The notes below the pieces were generated by a model. The model was not told where the DNA came from, did no database searches, and saw nothing but the letters and a program-made list of their open reading frames with translations. Of a DNA stretch of 47,947 nucleotides, positions 23,528 through 31,431 are shown piece by piece (the stretch's first letter is position 1; each line of letters starts with the position of its first letter). A program made the translations under genes and the position numbers. The stretch spans positions 1,061 through 49,007 of the forward strand of contig JABDGM010000022.1 of the NCBI GenBank assembly GCA_013286045.1, read 5' to 3'. This DNA is from Planctomycetota bacterium. GTDB lineage: Bacteria > Planctomycetota > Planctomycetia > Pirellulales > Lacipirellulaceae.

Positions 23528-24378
23528 GTCGATTTCTCACTATTCAAGTTGTTGGCGCTGATGTTTTTGACCTGCTCGTCTGTGGCTGCATCCTGAGCCT
23601 CTGCCGCATTGCCTGCCCAAGTTGGTGTCGCTTCGCTCACCGTTTTGGTCTGCGCACGTAAATCTGCCAGTTGTGCTTCCAGCACGGCCGGATCGATTGC
23701 CGAATTCGGATACGAAACATCCATATCTGTCGTGTCCACGTACACGCGTTCTTTGGCCCGAGCGTTCAGAGATTTCTCCAGGACGAGTCCTTCCGCGCGT
23801 TGCCACTTTGCAACGGCATTAAACGGATCGAACCGACGGGCAATGGCATACTGTTCTTCCGTTTTTTCAGCTTGGGCCAGCTGGCTGAGCAATATACTGC
23901 GGCCGACTTCGTACTGTCGCAATTGCAGCTCGAGCATATACAGTCGATGTCGCGATTCGGCGATCATGCCACAATGGCGTTCCAATTGCTCGCGGAAATT
24001 GTCGATCGCCGACTGCTCCAATTGTTTTTTGTATAGTGCTGCTCTCGCTCCCAACTCGTCGCCCTCTGCGGCCAGTCGCTTCGCCTCGGCTTCCAGCGCC
24101 GGGACATGCTCTTCGCTTTGTTTCAGATTTGCGCGGAGCGAGGCTTCTGCCACCTCCGCTTTGCCGAGCGCCTCGCGCACAGCCTTTACGTGCCGCTCGT
24201 GCTGTAAGACGACGTTGGTCAGGATTTCCTCGGGATCGAGCCGCTTGCGGAATACGATGCTCCAGAAGCGCTTGATACTATTTCGCAGCTTGTGTGGGCC
24301 GATGGCCAACACCATCAGCGCCGACAACAACCCGCCCCACAGAAGCAATCGCAACAGGAAATAGTCGACAAATGCCAT
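23524..24378 (-). CDS. PspA/IM30-like coiled-coil protein with N-terminal membrane helix
   Basis: 284 residues. A membrane helix at about 8-27 (LLRLLLWGGLLSALMVLAIG) is followed by a PspA-like helical body: LDPEEILTNVVLQHERHVKA matches the 'DPEKL...' helix of PspA, and LRANLKQSEEHVPALEAEAK then GARAALYKKQLEQ matches the 'A......AL' region. Coiled coils extend to about residue 195. Classical PspA has no membrane helix, so this is an anchored variant. PspA proteins bind membranes and respond to envelope stress, and they are ESCRT-III relatives. The stop overlaps the next gene. It is first in the three-gene module, and the tail (residues 225-284) is unstructured. Confidence 0.75.
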   Translation of the reverse strand: MAFVDYFLLRLLLWGGLLSALMVLAIGPHKLRNSIKRFWSIVFRKRLDPEEILTNVVLQHERHVKAVREALGKAEVAEASLRANLKQSEEHVPALEAEAKRLAAEGDELGARAALYKKQLEQSAIDNFREQLERHCGMIAESRHRLYMLELQLRQYEVGRSILLSQLAQAEKTEEQYAIARRFDPFNAVAKWQRAEGLVLEKSLNARAKERVYVDTTDMDVSYPNSAIDPAVLEAQLADLRAQTKTVSEATPTWAGNAAEAQDAATDEQVKNISANNLNSEKST

Positions 24379-25325
24379 TGGAAAACTAATTCAAGATAGC
24401 GAGACAAACACCTGGCTTGCATGATTGTCCCCGCCGGCAACTAATCAGCTACGGGGTCGACCGAATCATACGGGGCTAAATTGCAATAACAGTTCAAAGT
24501 CACCGTCGCGTGATGTCGTGCCGGCATCGTTTTCATCAACAGCACGAAGCACTCGAGCTATCATCCGCGAGGCCATCACATGTATTTCATTCGCTCGTTA
24601 TTATGCTTCCTTTGGTTCCAAATTCCTACTTGGCAATTTAAAGCCCAAGGGGGGAAGCGAATTCGAGACTGTGTCAATGATTTTACGAGTTTTGCCGCGG
24701 ATGTATGCTACGGGTGGTTGGATCTTGAATGGCACGAAGGTGGAGTCATTCCATCCTTGTCTACCGGCGTAGCCCGACTTCGAAAACGAAAATCGGCGAG
24801 TTAGTGCCGCTTAGTCTTGTCTTGCTGGGACACTCCCCAATAACGACCGTTTGAAGTGCGGTCGATCATTCTCGATTACTCATCCGTTCGACCGCACCAC
24901 AGAATCGTGCCGATAAGGCATACGTTTTCTCGGAATGAGGCGCGGGCCCATTTCCGTCCTCGAAAAACGCGCGATCGACCGAACGAATTCTCGCACCGGT
25001 GTCTCAGGCTGTACGCTCAGGCGATGCGACCGGCGCAGGTTCATAGGTTTTCCGGCCGCAAGACGGTCCGTCCTTAAATAGTTTAGGAGGTGCGCTCGAC
25101 CATTGCGACTGATGGAGATTGCGCGGGTTCAAAGCGTCATGACGGATTGACATGGCTCGTTTCTCGCGTTGAGCGCGGAATATTCTCCTTTTCATGGCAC
25201 AATTCTCTCCGCGAATTGCGAGGCTACTCCCACAACTTTCGCGATGGGGCGGATTCTGCGAGGGGTTCGCGGTGCGGACGTCGCACTGTTAATGGAGGAA
25301 GATCTCACCCACAAAGATATCTCCC
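24379..25325. other. Long intergenic region with an inverted repeat; no supported gene
   Basis: About 950 bases between two divergent genes. GTGCGGTCG (24856-24864) is inverted as CGACCGCAC (24889-24897). ACTCATCCGTT (24878-24888) also occurs near 8016. The minus-strand segment GGCACG...TCACGCGACG (about 24500) loosely matches a part of 19930-19960. These are hints of decayed shared sequence. The plus frame 24425-24772 has no domain. Confidence 0.4.
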
Positions 25326-26466
25326 ATGATTGCCGGAAAGCGTTGCGCGCCTGAAATGGTCGCTGTCGTAGTCGCAGCTTGTTTGCTCACTACGAATACT
25401 CTTCGCGCCGCCGCTTTGTTTGTTGCCAACGGCGGTGACAATACCATTGAGAAATCCGCTCCGAACGGAGTCGGATCGCTGTTCTCGAACAGCCCTTTGA
25501 TCAGCAGTGTTCGAGGCTTGGCTTTTGACGTGACGGGAACCCTCTATGCGGCCATGGATGGTGCGGATCAAATCGTAAAGTTCACTCCCGGTGGGGCCGC
25601 TTCGATTTTTGCCAGTAGTGGCTTGAGCGCCCCGCGCGGCTTAGCCTTCGACGGCGATGGAAACCTTTACGCCGCGAATCCAAACACCAATTCAATCGTG
25701 AAGTTCACACCAGCTGGTGTCGGCTCCGTGTTTGCCACTAGCGGCTTGAGCGCACCGCAGGGGCTAGCATTTAATAAGGCGGGTAATCTCTACGTAGCCA
25801 ATGCCGGTAACAACACAGTAGAGAAGTTTACATCGGCCGGAGTCGGTTCATTATTGCCAGCACGGTGCCTTCGGCACGCCATTCGGCTTGGCATTCGACA
25901 GTGGCGGGAGCTACTATGTGGCGGACACTGGCTTCCCCTATACAATTGAAAAGTTTAATTCATCCGGCACGGGATCGACGCTTGCCAGCGCCAATGCCTT
26001 GTCCGGTCCGATCGGTTTGGCTTTCGATAATACAGACAATCTGTACGTTGCCAATAACACCAATAATACAATCTTGAAGTTCACGTCGGCGGGTGTCGTG
26101 TCGACGTTCGCGAGCAGTAACATCACTGCCCCTTACTTTATCGCATTCCAACCCAATCTCACCGCTCTGGCGGGCGATTACAACGGAAACCGCGTAGTCG
26201 ATGCCGCTGACTACGTGGTGTGGCGGGCGAATCAAGGTACGAGCAATGTCCTCGCCAACGATCCGATCGGCGGCGCGATCGGTGCCGCGCAATACAACCA
26301 ATGGCGCGCTCACTTCGGTCAAACCGTCGGGAGTGGAACGGGCGCCGTTATGAATGCCGGCGTCCCCGAGCCGGCAACGTTCGTGCTTCTGATGTTCGCG
26401 GTCGCAGTTGCTGCCTTTTGCGAAGCCGGGTTGCATAAAAAGTCCCAGCAACTCGGTTACGGGTGA
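25326..26466 (+). pseudogene. NHL-repeat PEP-CTERM protein with dockerin-like segment, frameshifted
   Basis: Exported propeller of 'GLAFD..GNLYVAN......I.KFTP.G' repeats, then a dockerin-like segment (GDYNGNRVVDAADYVVWR) and a PEP-CTERM tail (VPEPATFVLLMFAVAVAAF, then basic). The first frame runs 25326-25860 and goes out of phase. The second, carrying GLAFDSGGSYYVADTG and the C-terminus, ends at 26466. Between them, TCATTATTGCC and GCACGGTGCC look like TTT and GGG runs that each lost one base, a net loss of two. Planctomycete proteins of this type are thought to be sorted to the surface by an exosortase. It lies in a stretch of island genes that are mostly damaged. Confidence 0.75.
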
Positions 26467-26490
26467 CACAAGTCAACAACCCACCGTTTT

Positions 26491-26520
26491 CTCGGCACGC
26501 CGAAAAACCCGAGGTTTTTG
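26491..26520 (+). terminator. Possible intrinsic terminator after the PEP-CTERM gene
   Basis: CTCGG (26491-26495) can pair with CCGAG (26509-26513), and a GTTTTT run follows. The 5-bp stem and long loop make this a weak candidate. Confidence 0.35.
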
Positions 26521-26567
26521 AACCGGCTGGTTGGGGGCCGTTTTTGGGACAGATACCATCCGTCTGA

Positions 26568-26750
26568 TTGGCAGTGGAAATACTGTCGCGGGGCCAGCAG
26601 GAAATGCCGCCGCCCGCGGCAACACTCTCGGATCATCCAGAAGACGGCCCCGCCCAATGGAAGGCGACCGACATCGGCCAAGTGGTTACGCTGCCGAATG
26701 GTGACGTGGTCCGCAAAACCGGCGATATGTCTTTTGAGCGAGTGAAGTAA
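26568..26750 (+). CDS. Small hypothetical protein (60 aa)
   Basis: A 60-residue frame begins with TTG (MAVEILSRGQQEMPPPAATL), contains DIGQVVTLPNGDVVRKTGDM and ends in FERVK. No membrane segment or domain is visible. The start is not backed by a good ribosome site. It may be the remnant of a longer gene. Confidence 0.3.
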   Translation: MAVEILSRGQQEMPPPAATLSDHPEDGPAQWKATDIGQVVTLPNGDVVRKTGDMSFERVK

Positions 26751-26824
26751 TTGCCTTGACGATATGATGCAGGCGGCGCGAGAGCAGCGTCCTAGGGGAT
26801 ACGACGGCGCATTACGCTGGCTGA

Positions 26825-27028
26825 ATGAACAGCGACGACCTTTCGAAAGCTCAGTGCGCCGATATTAGACGCAAAGCAGCTTGGATGCTTAGCTATCTGG
26901 AAAAGCTGAGCGATCGGATGTCGTACAAGGGCTTCCCCACCGATGACCCAATACGGCAAGCCTTGTTGATGCACTGGCCGCCGCTCAGCGATTACACAGT
27001 GAGGTTGAGAGCCGTTCTATCGGCGTAA
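26825..27028 (+). CDS. Conserved small planctomycete protein (67 aa)
   Basis: 67 residues, soluble and helical: MNSDDLSKAQCADIRRKAAW, MLSYLEKLSDRMSYKGFPTD and YTVRLRAVLSA. The frame fits a small family I recall from planctomycetes (a start like M.SDDLS..QA, then YL..L..RM...GF...DPL). Function is unknown. It stands alone on the plus strand in the island, facing the membrane gene at 27121. Confidence 0.5.
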   Translation: MNSDDLSKAQCADIRRKAAWMLSYLEKLSDRMSYKGFPTDDPIRQALLMHWPPLSDYTVRLRAVLSA

Positions 27029-27120
27029 CTGGATTGCCGGAAGAAACGAAGGCGCCGGCCGACTTGCTGTTCACTCGAAGGAGCCAACCTCGAAAGCACG
27101 AGATGTTAAAACTCATTAAG

Positions 27121-27525
27121 TCACCGCAGCCACACGATCAGCCCCAGCCCAACAGCAGCAAGCGTCGTAGCGATTAGGACGGTGCGAAGGGAGAAGCGCG
27201 ACCACGGGACGCCAGCACACGTGGCCGAAACTGTTGCGAGAAGCCAGATTGGAACTGCGACAAGAATTTCGCCGTCGCGAGCTGTAAAGCTGAGTGATTT
27301 GTCGCCAATCTTCAAATCGGGTGCCCAAGTGCTCCACGCCGTCCGTTGAGAAGGCATTTCTTGCCCCCATTCAACGCCTGCAACTCCACGCGCGGATGCT
27401 AATCCGAACCTTCTCATATCTATGTTGTCCCCCACCCAATAGCTCCGCACCCAAAGGGCAACTAGCAGCACCGCCACGATTCCCCACGCCACCGACCACG
27501 CGATTCGCAGCTTGCGGTGTTTCAT
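27121..27525 (-). CDS. Small planctomycete membrane protein (FSLRT tail)
   Basis: 134 residues. Start MKHRKLRIAWSVAWGIVAVL is followed by a membrane helix, then a soluble domain (about 40-90) and a C-terminal pair of helices ending FSLRTVLIATTLAAVGLGLI. This combination is a common planctomycete type, often in many copies per genome and without assigned role. The stop is at 27121. It faces the small gene at 26825. Confidence 0.65.
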   Translation of the reverse strand: MKHRKLRIAWSVAWGIVAVLLVALWVRSYWVGDNIDMRRFGLASARGVAGVEWGQEMPSQRTAWSTWAPDLKIGDKSLSFTARDGEILVAVPIWLLATVSATCAGVPWSRFSLRTVLIATTLAAVGLGLIVWLR

Positions 27526-27665
27526 TGGTCTTAGAGGTGCGCTGATGGGGAATTAGTTTAGCACGTTACAGCTAGCACTTGCTGCCACTGAGTTAACGGA
27601 CGCTATTAGAAGCGTACAATCGGCGCGATCGGAGCAGTACCCACACCACCCAGCGAGGATGTTTT

Positions 27666-28295
27666 ATGCGATCAATCAAATGGCTGTGCCTCACGGTGTC
27701 ATTTGCGGTTGTCTCAAGCACGCCTTGTTTTGCGGGCATCCCAAGGGATTGCCTCCAGTCCAAAGTAGTCGATGAAGGCAACAACAAGTTTCTTTACTAT
27801 GCAGATTACTATGAATCAACCTGTGGTCAGGATGCGCAAGCGGATGCGGTGGAAACTGGCGAAGAAGAGATTCCGGAGGTCTGCCCACCTGGGACACCCG
27901 CTTGCAAGAATGCGAGCGCGCCTAGAGGCGAACTCAGTATATTTCACGGCTTAAAGGCTCCTGTTTCAATGGACGCTCAGCCATCACTAAGCAAAGGTGT
28001 AACCGTTTCCTGGGACACCTTTGTTAAGTTCGATTTAACGTCCGAAGGCAAAGTCTACGATGCAAAAGTTTTTGAAGTCAAACTTACTACCGGACGACCA
28101 ATCTACGTCGCATTCGAGGTAGAGGGGATTCCGAAAACAGTGAGCGCAGAGCCACTCAAACTGGAAGCTAAAGACGTGAAAAAGCTGGCCGGAGAGCACG
28201 CTTACAGCGTGTCTTATCATGGTCGCCAAGTGCTGTTCTTAACGGCGCGACAAGACATTACGGCACACGTAGCGTCGTCGCAGCCTCGCAAATAG
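27666..28295 (+). CDS. Exported protein of unknown function (209 aa)
   Basis: A signal peptide (IKWLCLTVSFAVVSSTPCFA) ends near residue 22. The rest is soluble, with seven Cys (including CPPGTPAC) in the first 90 residues that could form disulfides. A later region (KVFEVKLTTGRPIYVAFEVE, then YSVSYHGRQVLFLTARQ) looks like beta strands. I do not recognise the family. The ribosome site GAGGAT precedes the ATG. A convergent small membrane gene and a shared terminator follow. Confidence 0.6.
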   Translation: MRSIKWLCLTVSFAVVSSTPCFAGIPRDCLQSKVVDEGNNKFLYYADYYESTCGQDAQADAVETGEEEIPEVCPPGTPACKNASAPRGELSIFHGLKAPVSMDAQPSLSKGVTVSWDTFVKFDLTSEGKVYDAKVFEVKLTTGRPIYVAFEVEGIPKTVSAEPLKLEAKDVKKLAGEHAYSVSYHGRQVLFLTARQDITAHVASSQPRK

Positions 28296-28318
28296 CTCCA
28301 TGCCGCTTACCGCGCACG

Positions 28319-28343
28319 AAAAAGCCCGCCACGAGGGGCGGGG
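28319..28343 (-). terminator. Intrinsic terminator of the 52-aa membrane gene
   Basis: Read on the minus strand, CCCGCC (28342-28337) pairs with GGCGGG (28330-28325), and CTTTTT follows. It lies just after the stop codon at 28347 and may also serve the convergent gene ending at 28295. Confidence 0.7.
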
Positions 28344-28346
28344 AAG

Positions 28347-28505
28347 TTAGGGTGTGAGATTTGATTTATTTTTCGTCGGGTGATTGCGCTCGCGCGATTT
28401 GCGTACAAGAACGATGACGACAAGCATAGCTAACAGAAAACCAATGGCCACCGACGAGAGTATGATCGGCACCCAGCGCATGATTAAATCGCCATTGATG
28501 AACAT
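28347..28505 (-). CDS. Very small single-pass membrane protein (52 aa)
   Basis: From ATG 28505 the frame gives MFINGDLIMRWVPIILSSVA, then IGFLLAMLVVIVLVRKSRER and a short polar tail. A single hydrophobic helix (residues 12-34) is followed by basic residues, so the C-terminus should stay in the cytoplasm. A terminator follows directly. I recognise no family. It has the look of a genuine small membrane regulator or holin-like anchor, but such calls from sequence alone are weak. Confidence 0.45.
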   Translation of the reverse strand: MFINGDLIMRWVPIILSSVAIGFLLAMLVVIVLVRKSRERNHPTKNKSNLTP

Positions 28506-28602
28506 CTAGCTCCGCTCTTCTGCTGTCTCTCGATCAGTTCCTTGATCGTCCATAGGACGCATCGTAGCAGCGGACGACGAAAGTATCGAGCAGCCCAGAG
28601 GC

Positions 28603-28811
28603 TTAGTCGTGGCGCCGTGAAGCCGCCGCGCGCATTACACGTCGCAGCATAACCACAAACATCCCTAGCACGACGAGCAGTGGTAGTACGTAAGGGTATA
28701 GCTCCAGAATCCGCGTCCCTCGATGTGGCTGGCGATTGCCAGTCCAATAAGAATGCCGAGGACAACGCCGTCGAACCAGATGACGGAAATGATGATAGCG
28801 GCTAATTTCAT
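28603..28811 (-). pseudogene. Small two-helix membrane protein gene with a frameshift
   Basis: The start at ATG 28811 gives MKLAAIIISVIWFDGVVLGI and LIGLAIASHIEGRGFW, then runs into a stop. A second frame gives ELYPYVLPLLVVLGMFVVML and RRVMRAAASRRHD, ending at 28603. Restoring one G where TGGAG should be TGGGAG rejoins them into about 69 residues with two membrane helices. The total of 209 bases (70 codons less one) fits a one-base loss. Not long enough to be listed as a single frame. Confidence 0.5.
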
Positions 28812-28859
28812 TGGGCTGAGTGCACTAGCGATTGATCGGGCGTATGAAACTTCCGTCTG

Positions 28860-29486
28860 TTAGACGCGATTGTGTGAGGTCGGTCTGCGGCAACCAATGA
28901 AGCTGAGCGTGAGCCCTACAGCAAGCGAGGTGGTTGACGGCTCCGGCACCGCTAAAACCCGAAAGGCAAGATCGTAGTTGGGAACCACTTTGCCAGGATC
29001 GCGCGGATCAGGAAACGGAAACTCTGGACCCAACTCCGTTCCGCCCGAGTAGTTGTTCTGGGAAACAACAAACGAACCGATAATCCCTCCGACAGCATTG
29101 CGATTTTCGAACGTCAACGTATAGATATTCCCAGCCGATAGTTGAACTGGAGTATCGAAATTAAAGTCGATCCAAATATCGCGAAAAGACCGATCGCCAG
29201 AGTTGACCGACACTATCTTGGATCCGAGCACAGTTCCGTTGAGGGCCACGCCTTCTCGCACATCGGCTTCGATTGTTTGTATCTGCTGGGCTATTTGGGT
29301 GCGGGACCACATGAAACTCACGGCTCTAACGCTTGCTTCGTTGGCAGTCGCGGTAAATGTTTGAGCGAACGGATACTCATCAATATAACCAAAGCCGGGT
29401 TGCACTCCCTCGTCGTTGACAATATCCGCGTTACTTGCCGATGTCAGACCACAAACGATAACAAATACGACGGCTAATTTATTCAT
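28860..29486 (-). CDS. Exported PEP-CTERM protein (208 aa)
   Basis: Signal peptide MNKLAVVFVIVCGLTSASNA, then a beta-rich domain of the kind seen in planctomycete choice-of-anchor proteins (GFGYIDEYPFAQTFTATANE, IYTLTFENRNAVGGII). The tail VPEPSTTSLAVGLTLSFIGC followed by RRP is a PEP-CTERM sorting signal: Pro-Glu-Pro, one membrane segment, basic end. Such proteins are exported and thought to be processed by an exosortase; none is in the window. It lies just downstream of the next PEP-CTERM gene on the same strand, 19 bases apart, so they may share an mRNA. Confidence 0.75.
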   Translation of the reverse strand: MNKLAVVFVIVCGLTSASNADIVNDEGVQPGFGYIDEYPFAQTFTATANEASVRAVSFMWSRTQIAQQIQTIEADVREGVALNGTVLGSKIVSVNSGDRSFRDIWIDFNFDTPVQLSAGNIYTLTFENRNAVGGIIGSFVVSQNNYSGGTELGPEFPFPDPRDPGKVVPNYDLAFRVLAVPEPSTTSLAVGLTLSFIGCRRPTSHNRV

Positions 29487-29505
29487 TGGTTCTAACCTCC
29501 GCCCA

Positions 29506-30369
29506 TCATCCTAACCGTCCGCGCCGTCGCCACCCGCACCCCAGCACCCCGAGCAGTAGAAGCGTGGCGGAGGTGGGCTCCGGGACTGAATCGAATGCAA
29601 GATAGCGCGGGTCGAGCGGAACATCTATTGATCCCACCAAGCTTCCATCCGGTGCGTATTCCATAATGCTGTTCAAGTCATTCGAAGCAACATAAAGGAT
29701 TCCGGCGGTATCAAACGCGAGACCGTCCGCGCCACGTAAAGTGACAAAAGTACTCACGTTGCCACTTGGCGTCACTTCTACTACGGCTTGATCGGCGGCG
29801 AAACGCGGAAATACGGATACGAAGAGGTTGCCATGACTATCAAACGCAGCAGCCCCTGGCAAAATCGGAACAGTCGCGAAAAGCGACACTGCGCCCGAAG
29901 GAGAAATCTTATCAATGCGCCCGGTAGCAACCTCTGGAGCATATAAGTTGCCGTCATTGTCGAATACCAAAGCTTCGGCATACGCTGGCAGCGTTACAAA
30001 CAGCGATACGTCTCCAGTTGGCGAAATTCTCGAAATCTCGCTGTTCGAGTTTGAGACATACAAGTAGCCAGATACGTCAAACGCTAAGCAGAATGGCTCG
30101 GGGAACACCGTCGCGACCAAACTCGAAGTGCCATTCGGGGTGAATTTGTGAATCTCGCCTGATCCGGCATTTGCGACATAGAGATTGCCGCTTGCGTCAA
30201 ATACAAGGCCATCTGGAAATGCCTGGCCGGTTGCAAAATACGAGTATTGGTCGCCGTCAATCTTGACGATGTCGCTCGCAGTTGCAGAGACAAACAAATG
30301 TGCAGCCTGTGAGGTCGACGCCAATGTAGTCGCCGCGAAGACACCCCAGATAACGATCGGTCCTTTCAT
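29506..30369 (-). CDS. NHL-repeat beta-propeller PEP-CTERM protein
   Basis: 287 residues from ATG 30369, chosen because GAGGGGG stands five bases upstream; a longer frame starts at 30411. After the signal (IVIWGVFAATTLASTSQAAH) come at least six propeller repeats: GLVFDASGNLYVANAGSG, CLAFDVSGYLYVSNSNSE, ALVFDNDGNLYAPEVATG, AAAFDSHGNLFVSVFPRF, GLAFDTAGILYVASNDLN. The tail VPEPTSATLLLLGVLGCGW with RRRGR is PEP-CTERM. Unlike the related gene at 25326, this copy is intact and lacks the dockerin-like segment. The product is probably surface-exposed. The ligand is unknown. Confidence 0.8.
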   Translation of the reverse strand: MKGPIVIWGVFAATTLASTSQAAHLFVSATASDIVKIDGDQYSYFATGQAFPDGLVFDASGNLYVANAGSGEIHKFTPNGTSSLVATVFPEPFCLAFDVSGYLYVSNSNSEISRISPTGDVSLFVTLPAYAEALVFDNDGNLYAPEVATGRIDKISPSGAVSLFATVPILPGAAAFDSHGNLFVSVFPRFAADQAVVEVTPSGNVSTFVTLRGADGLAFDTAGILYVASNDLNSIMEYAPDGSLVGSIDVPLDPRYLAFDSVPEPTSATLLLLGVLGCGWRRRGRLG

Positions 30370-30571
30370 CGGCCCCCTCTTGTCGCAAAACCATCGCCAG
30401 AACGCCGACACCTATCCTCCCACCCGATTGTGGATATTGCAATCAGAAGCGCTACGGATTGTGCTGTGATTGACGTTTTGTCGATGTTTGGGCAGAATGG
30501 CGGGAATCAAAGCTCACTAAGGCAGTGGACGTAACCGACCACCATCCGCTGCCGAGCAAACTAGAGTTCTT

Positions 30572-30722
30572 TTGCCTTCCTGGTCGGAAACTAGAAAACA
30601 GAGTGCGCTGGTCGGGGGCGCCGACTGGCCGTAAGGGTCTGTCGGGGGCGATCTAGTCGTCCCGATATCGACCTCGACCAGCGCACTTTTCTTAACACCC
30701 GATCTTGGGTGTAGGAAGGCAA
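30572..30722. repeat. Nested inverted repeats (multi-branch hairpin)
   Basis: An outer stem, TTGCCTTCC (30572-30580) and GGAAGGCAA (30714-30722), encloses a perfect 13-bp stem AGTGCGCTGGTCG (30602-30614) with CGACCAGCGCACT (30675-30687), and a third stem ACACCC (30695-30700) with GGGTGT (30707-30712). The copies of GTCGGGGGCG at 30611-30620 and 30640-30649 lie in the loop of the 13-bp stem. No protein is supported here on either strand. It could be a structured RNA or a recombination or replication site. Confidence 0.6.
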
Positions 30723-30948
30723 CCACGATGAGTTGCGTATCTGAAGGGAATAATTTTCGCTCGACCCCAACATTGCGGCACGTGCTGCAGCGCTCCGAGC
30801 GGGAAAGCATCCGCCGGCACTGGCGGAGCGATTCATCCCAGGCCGGGAACTAGGGCTTCATAGCGACGATGGCACGTACGAGTTTCCGCCCACTGCTCCA
30901 CTGTCAGCGAAGACTAGCGAAGTGCGAAGTCGCCGCTGGGCCAAGCCG

Positions 30949-31157
30949 ATGAAGCGTAGCGACATTGCCAAACTGCAATTCCTAAACGTCGAAGCCGCCA
31001 AAGAGATTCTCGACGAGGTTGCGGCGACGGCGAGATTGCGGCCAAGGCGCTTAAGCACGTTGAAGAGTCATACCGCACGCTGTTGACCGAATCCGAGCGG
31101 TTCACGTTGTCAGCGATGGCAGCGCGGAAGTTCTTACGTAACGGCGTACCAATTTAG
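30949..31157 (+). pseudogene. Small ORF with one-base frameshift
   Basis: The start gives MKRSDIAKLQFLNVEAAKEI and LDEVAAT. A second frame then gives GEIAAKALKHVEESYRTLLT and ESERFTLSAMAARKFLRNGV to the stop at 31157. Total 209 bases, one short of 70 codons, so a single base was lost near 31027. Both parts are helical and charged. I do not recognise the family. The same reading frame is open upstream of the ATG, so the gene may have been longer. Confidence 0.4.
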
Positions 31158-31167
31158 TTTCTTGGCG

Positions 31168-31188
31168 AGAGCCCGCGCGGGGCTCTTT
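31168..31188 (+). terminator. Hairpin terminator candidate
   Basis: AGAGCCC (31168-31174) pairs with GGGCTCT (31180-31186), followed by a short T stretch. It stands eleven bases after the broken ORF. Confidence 0.5.
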
Positions 31189-31217
31189 GCTCGATTCCCC
31201 GTATGGCCATTCGTGGG

Positions 31218-31367
31218 CTACTTTGCCGCGTCGGGAATTGGCACGTGCGTATTCGTTTGAATTGGGTGTGTGACTTCGCTCGATTCGCTATCCCACGTCA
31301 TCGATGACATTGGTTCGCAACCAGCGAGCGCAACAATTCCCAGCAACAGTATTAACCGTAGTCGCAT
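31218..31367 (-). CDS. Small lipoprotein (49 aa)
   Basis: Start ATG 31367 gives MRLRLILLLGIVALAGCEPM, a signal with lipobox LAGC (Cys at 17). The mature part is only about 33 residues and polar (SSMTWDSESSEVTHPIQTNT). A longer frame begins at 31403. The gene diverges from the integrase remnant. Function unknown. Confidence 0.5.
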   Translation of the reverse strand: MRLRLILLLGIVALAGCEPMSSMTWDSESSEVTHPIQTNTHVPIPDAAK

Positions 31368-31431
31368 GCCGCGACTTTTACCAAAACCAGTAGCTAGCAG
31401 CAATACGCTTTAACCATCGGAGTTTTTAGAT

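Noticed and set aside
24425-24772. 115-residue plus-strand frame before the propeller gene
   Set aside because: Composition and lack of motifs suggest chance; it begins just outside the PspA-like gene on the other strand.
30517-30810. 97-residue minus-strand frame
   Set aside because: It lies across the nested inverted repeats; its apparent protein is created by the repeats.
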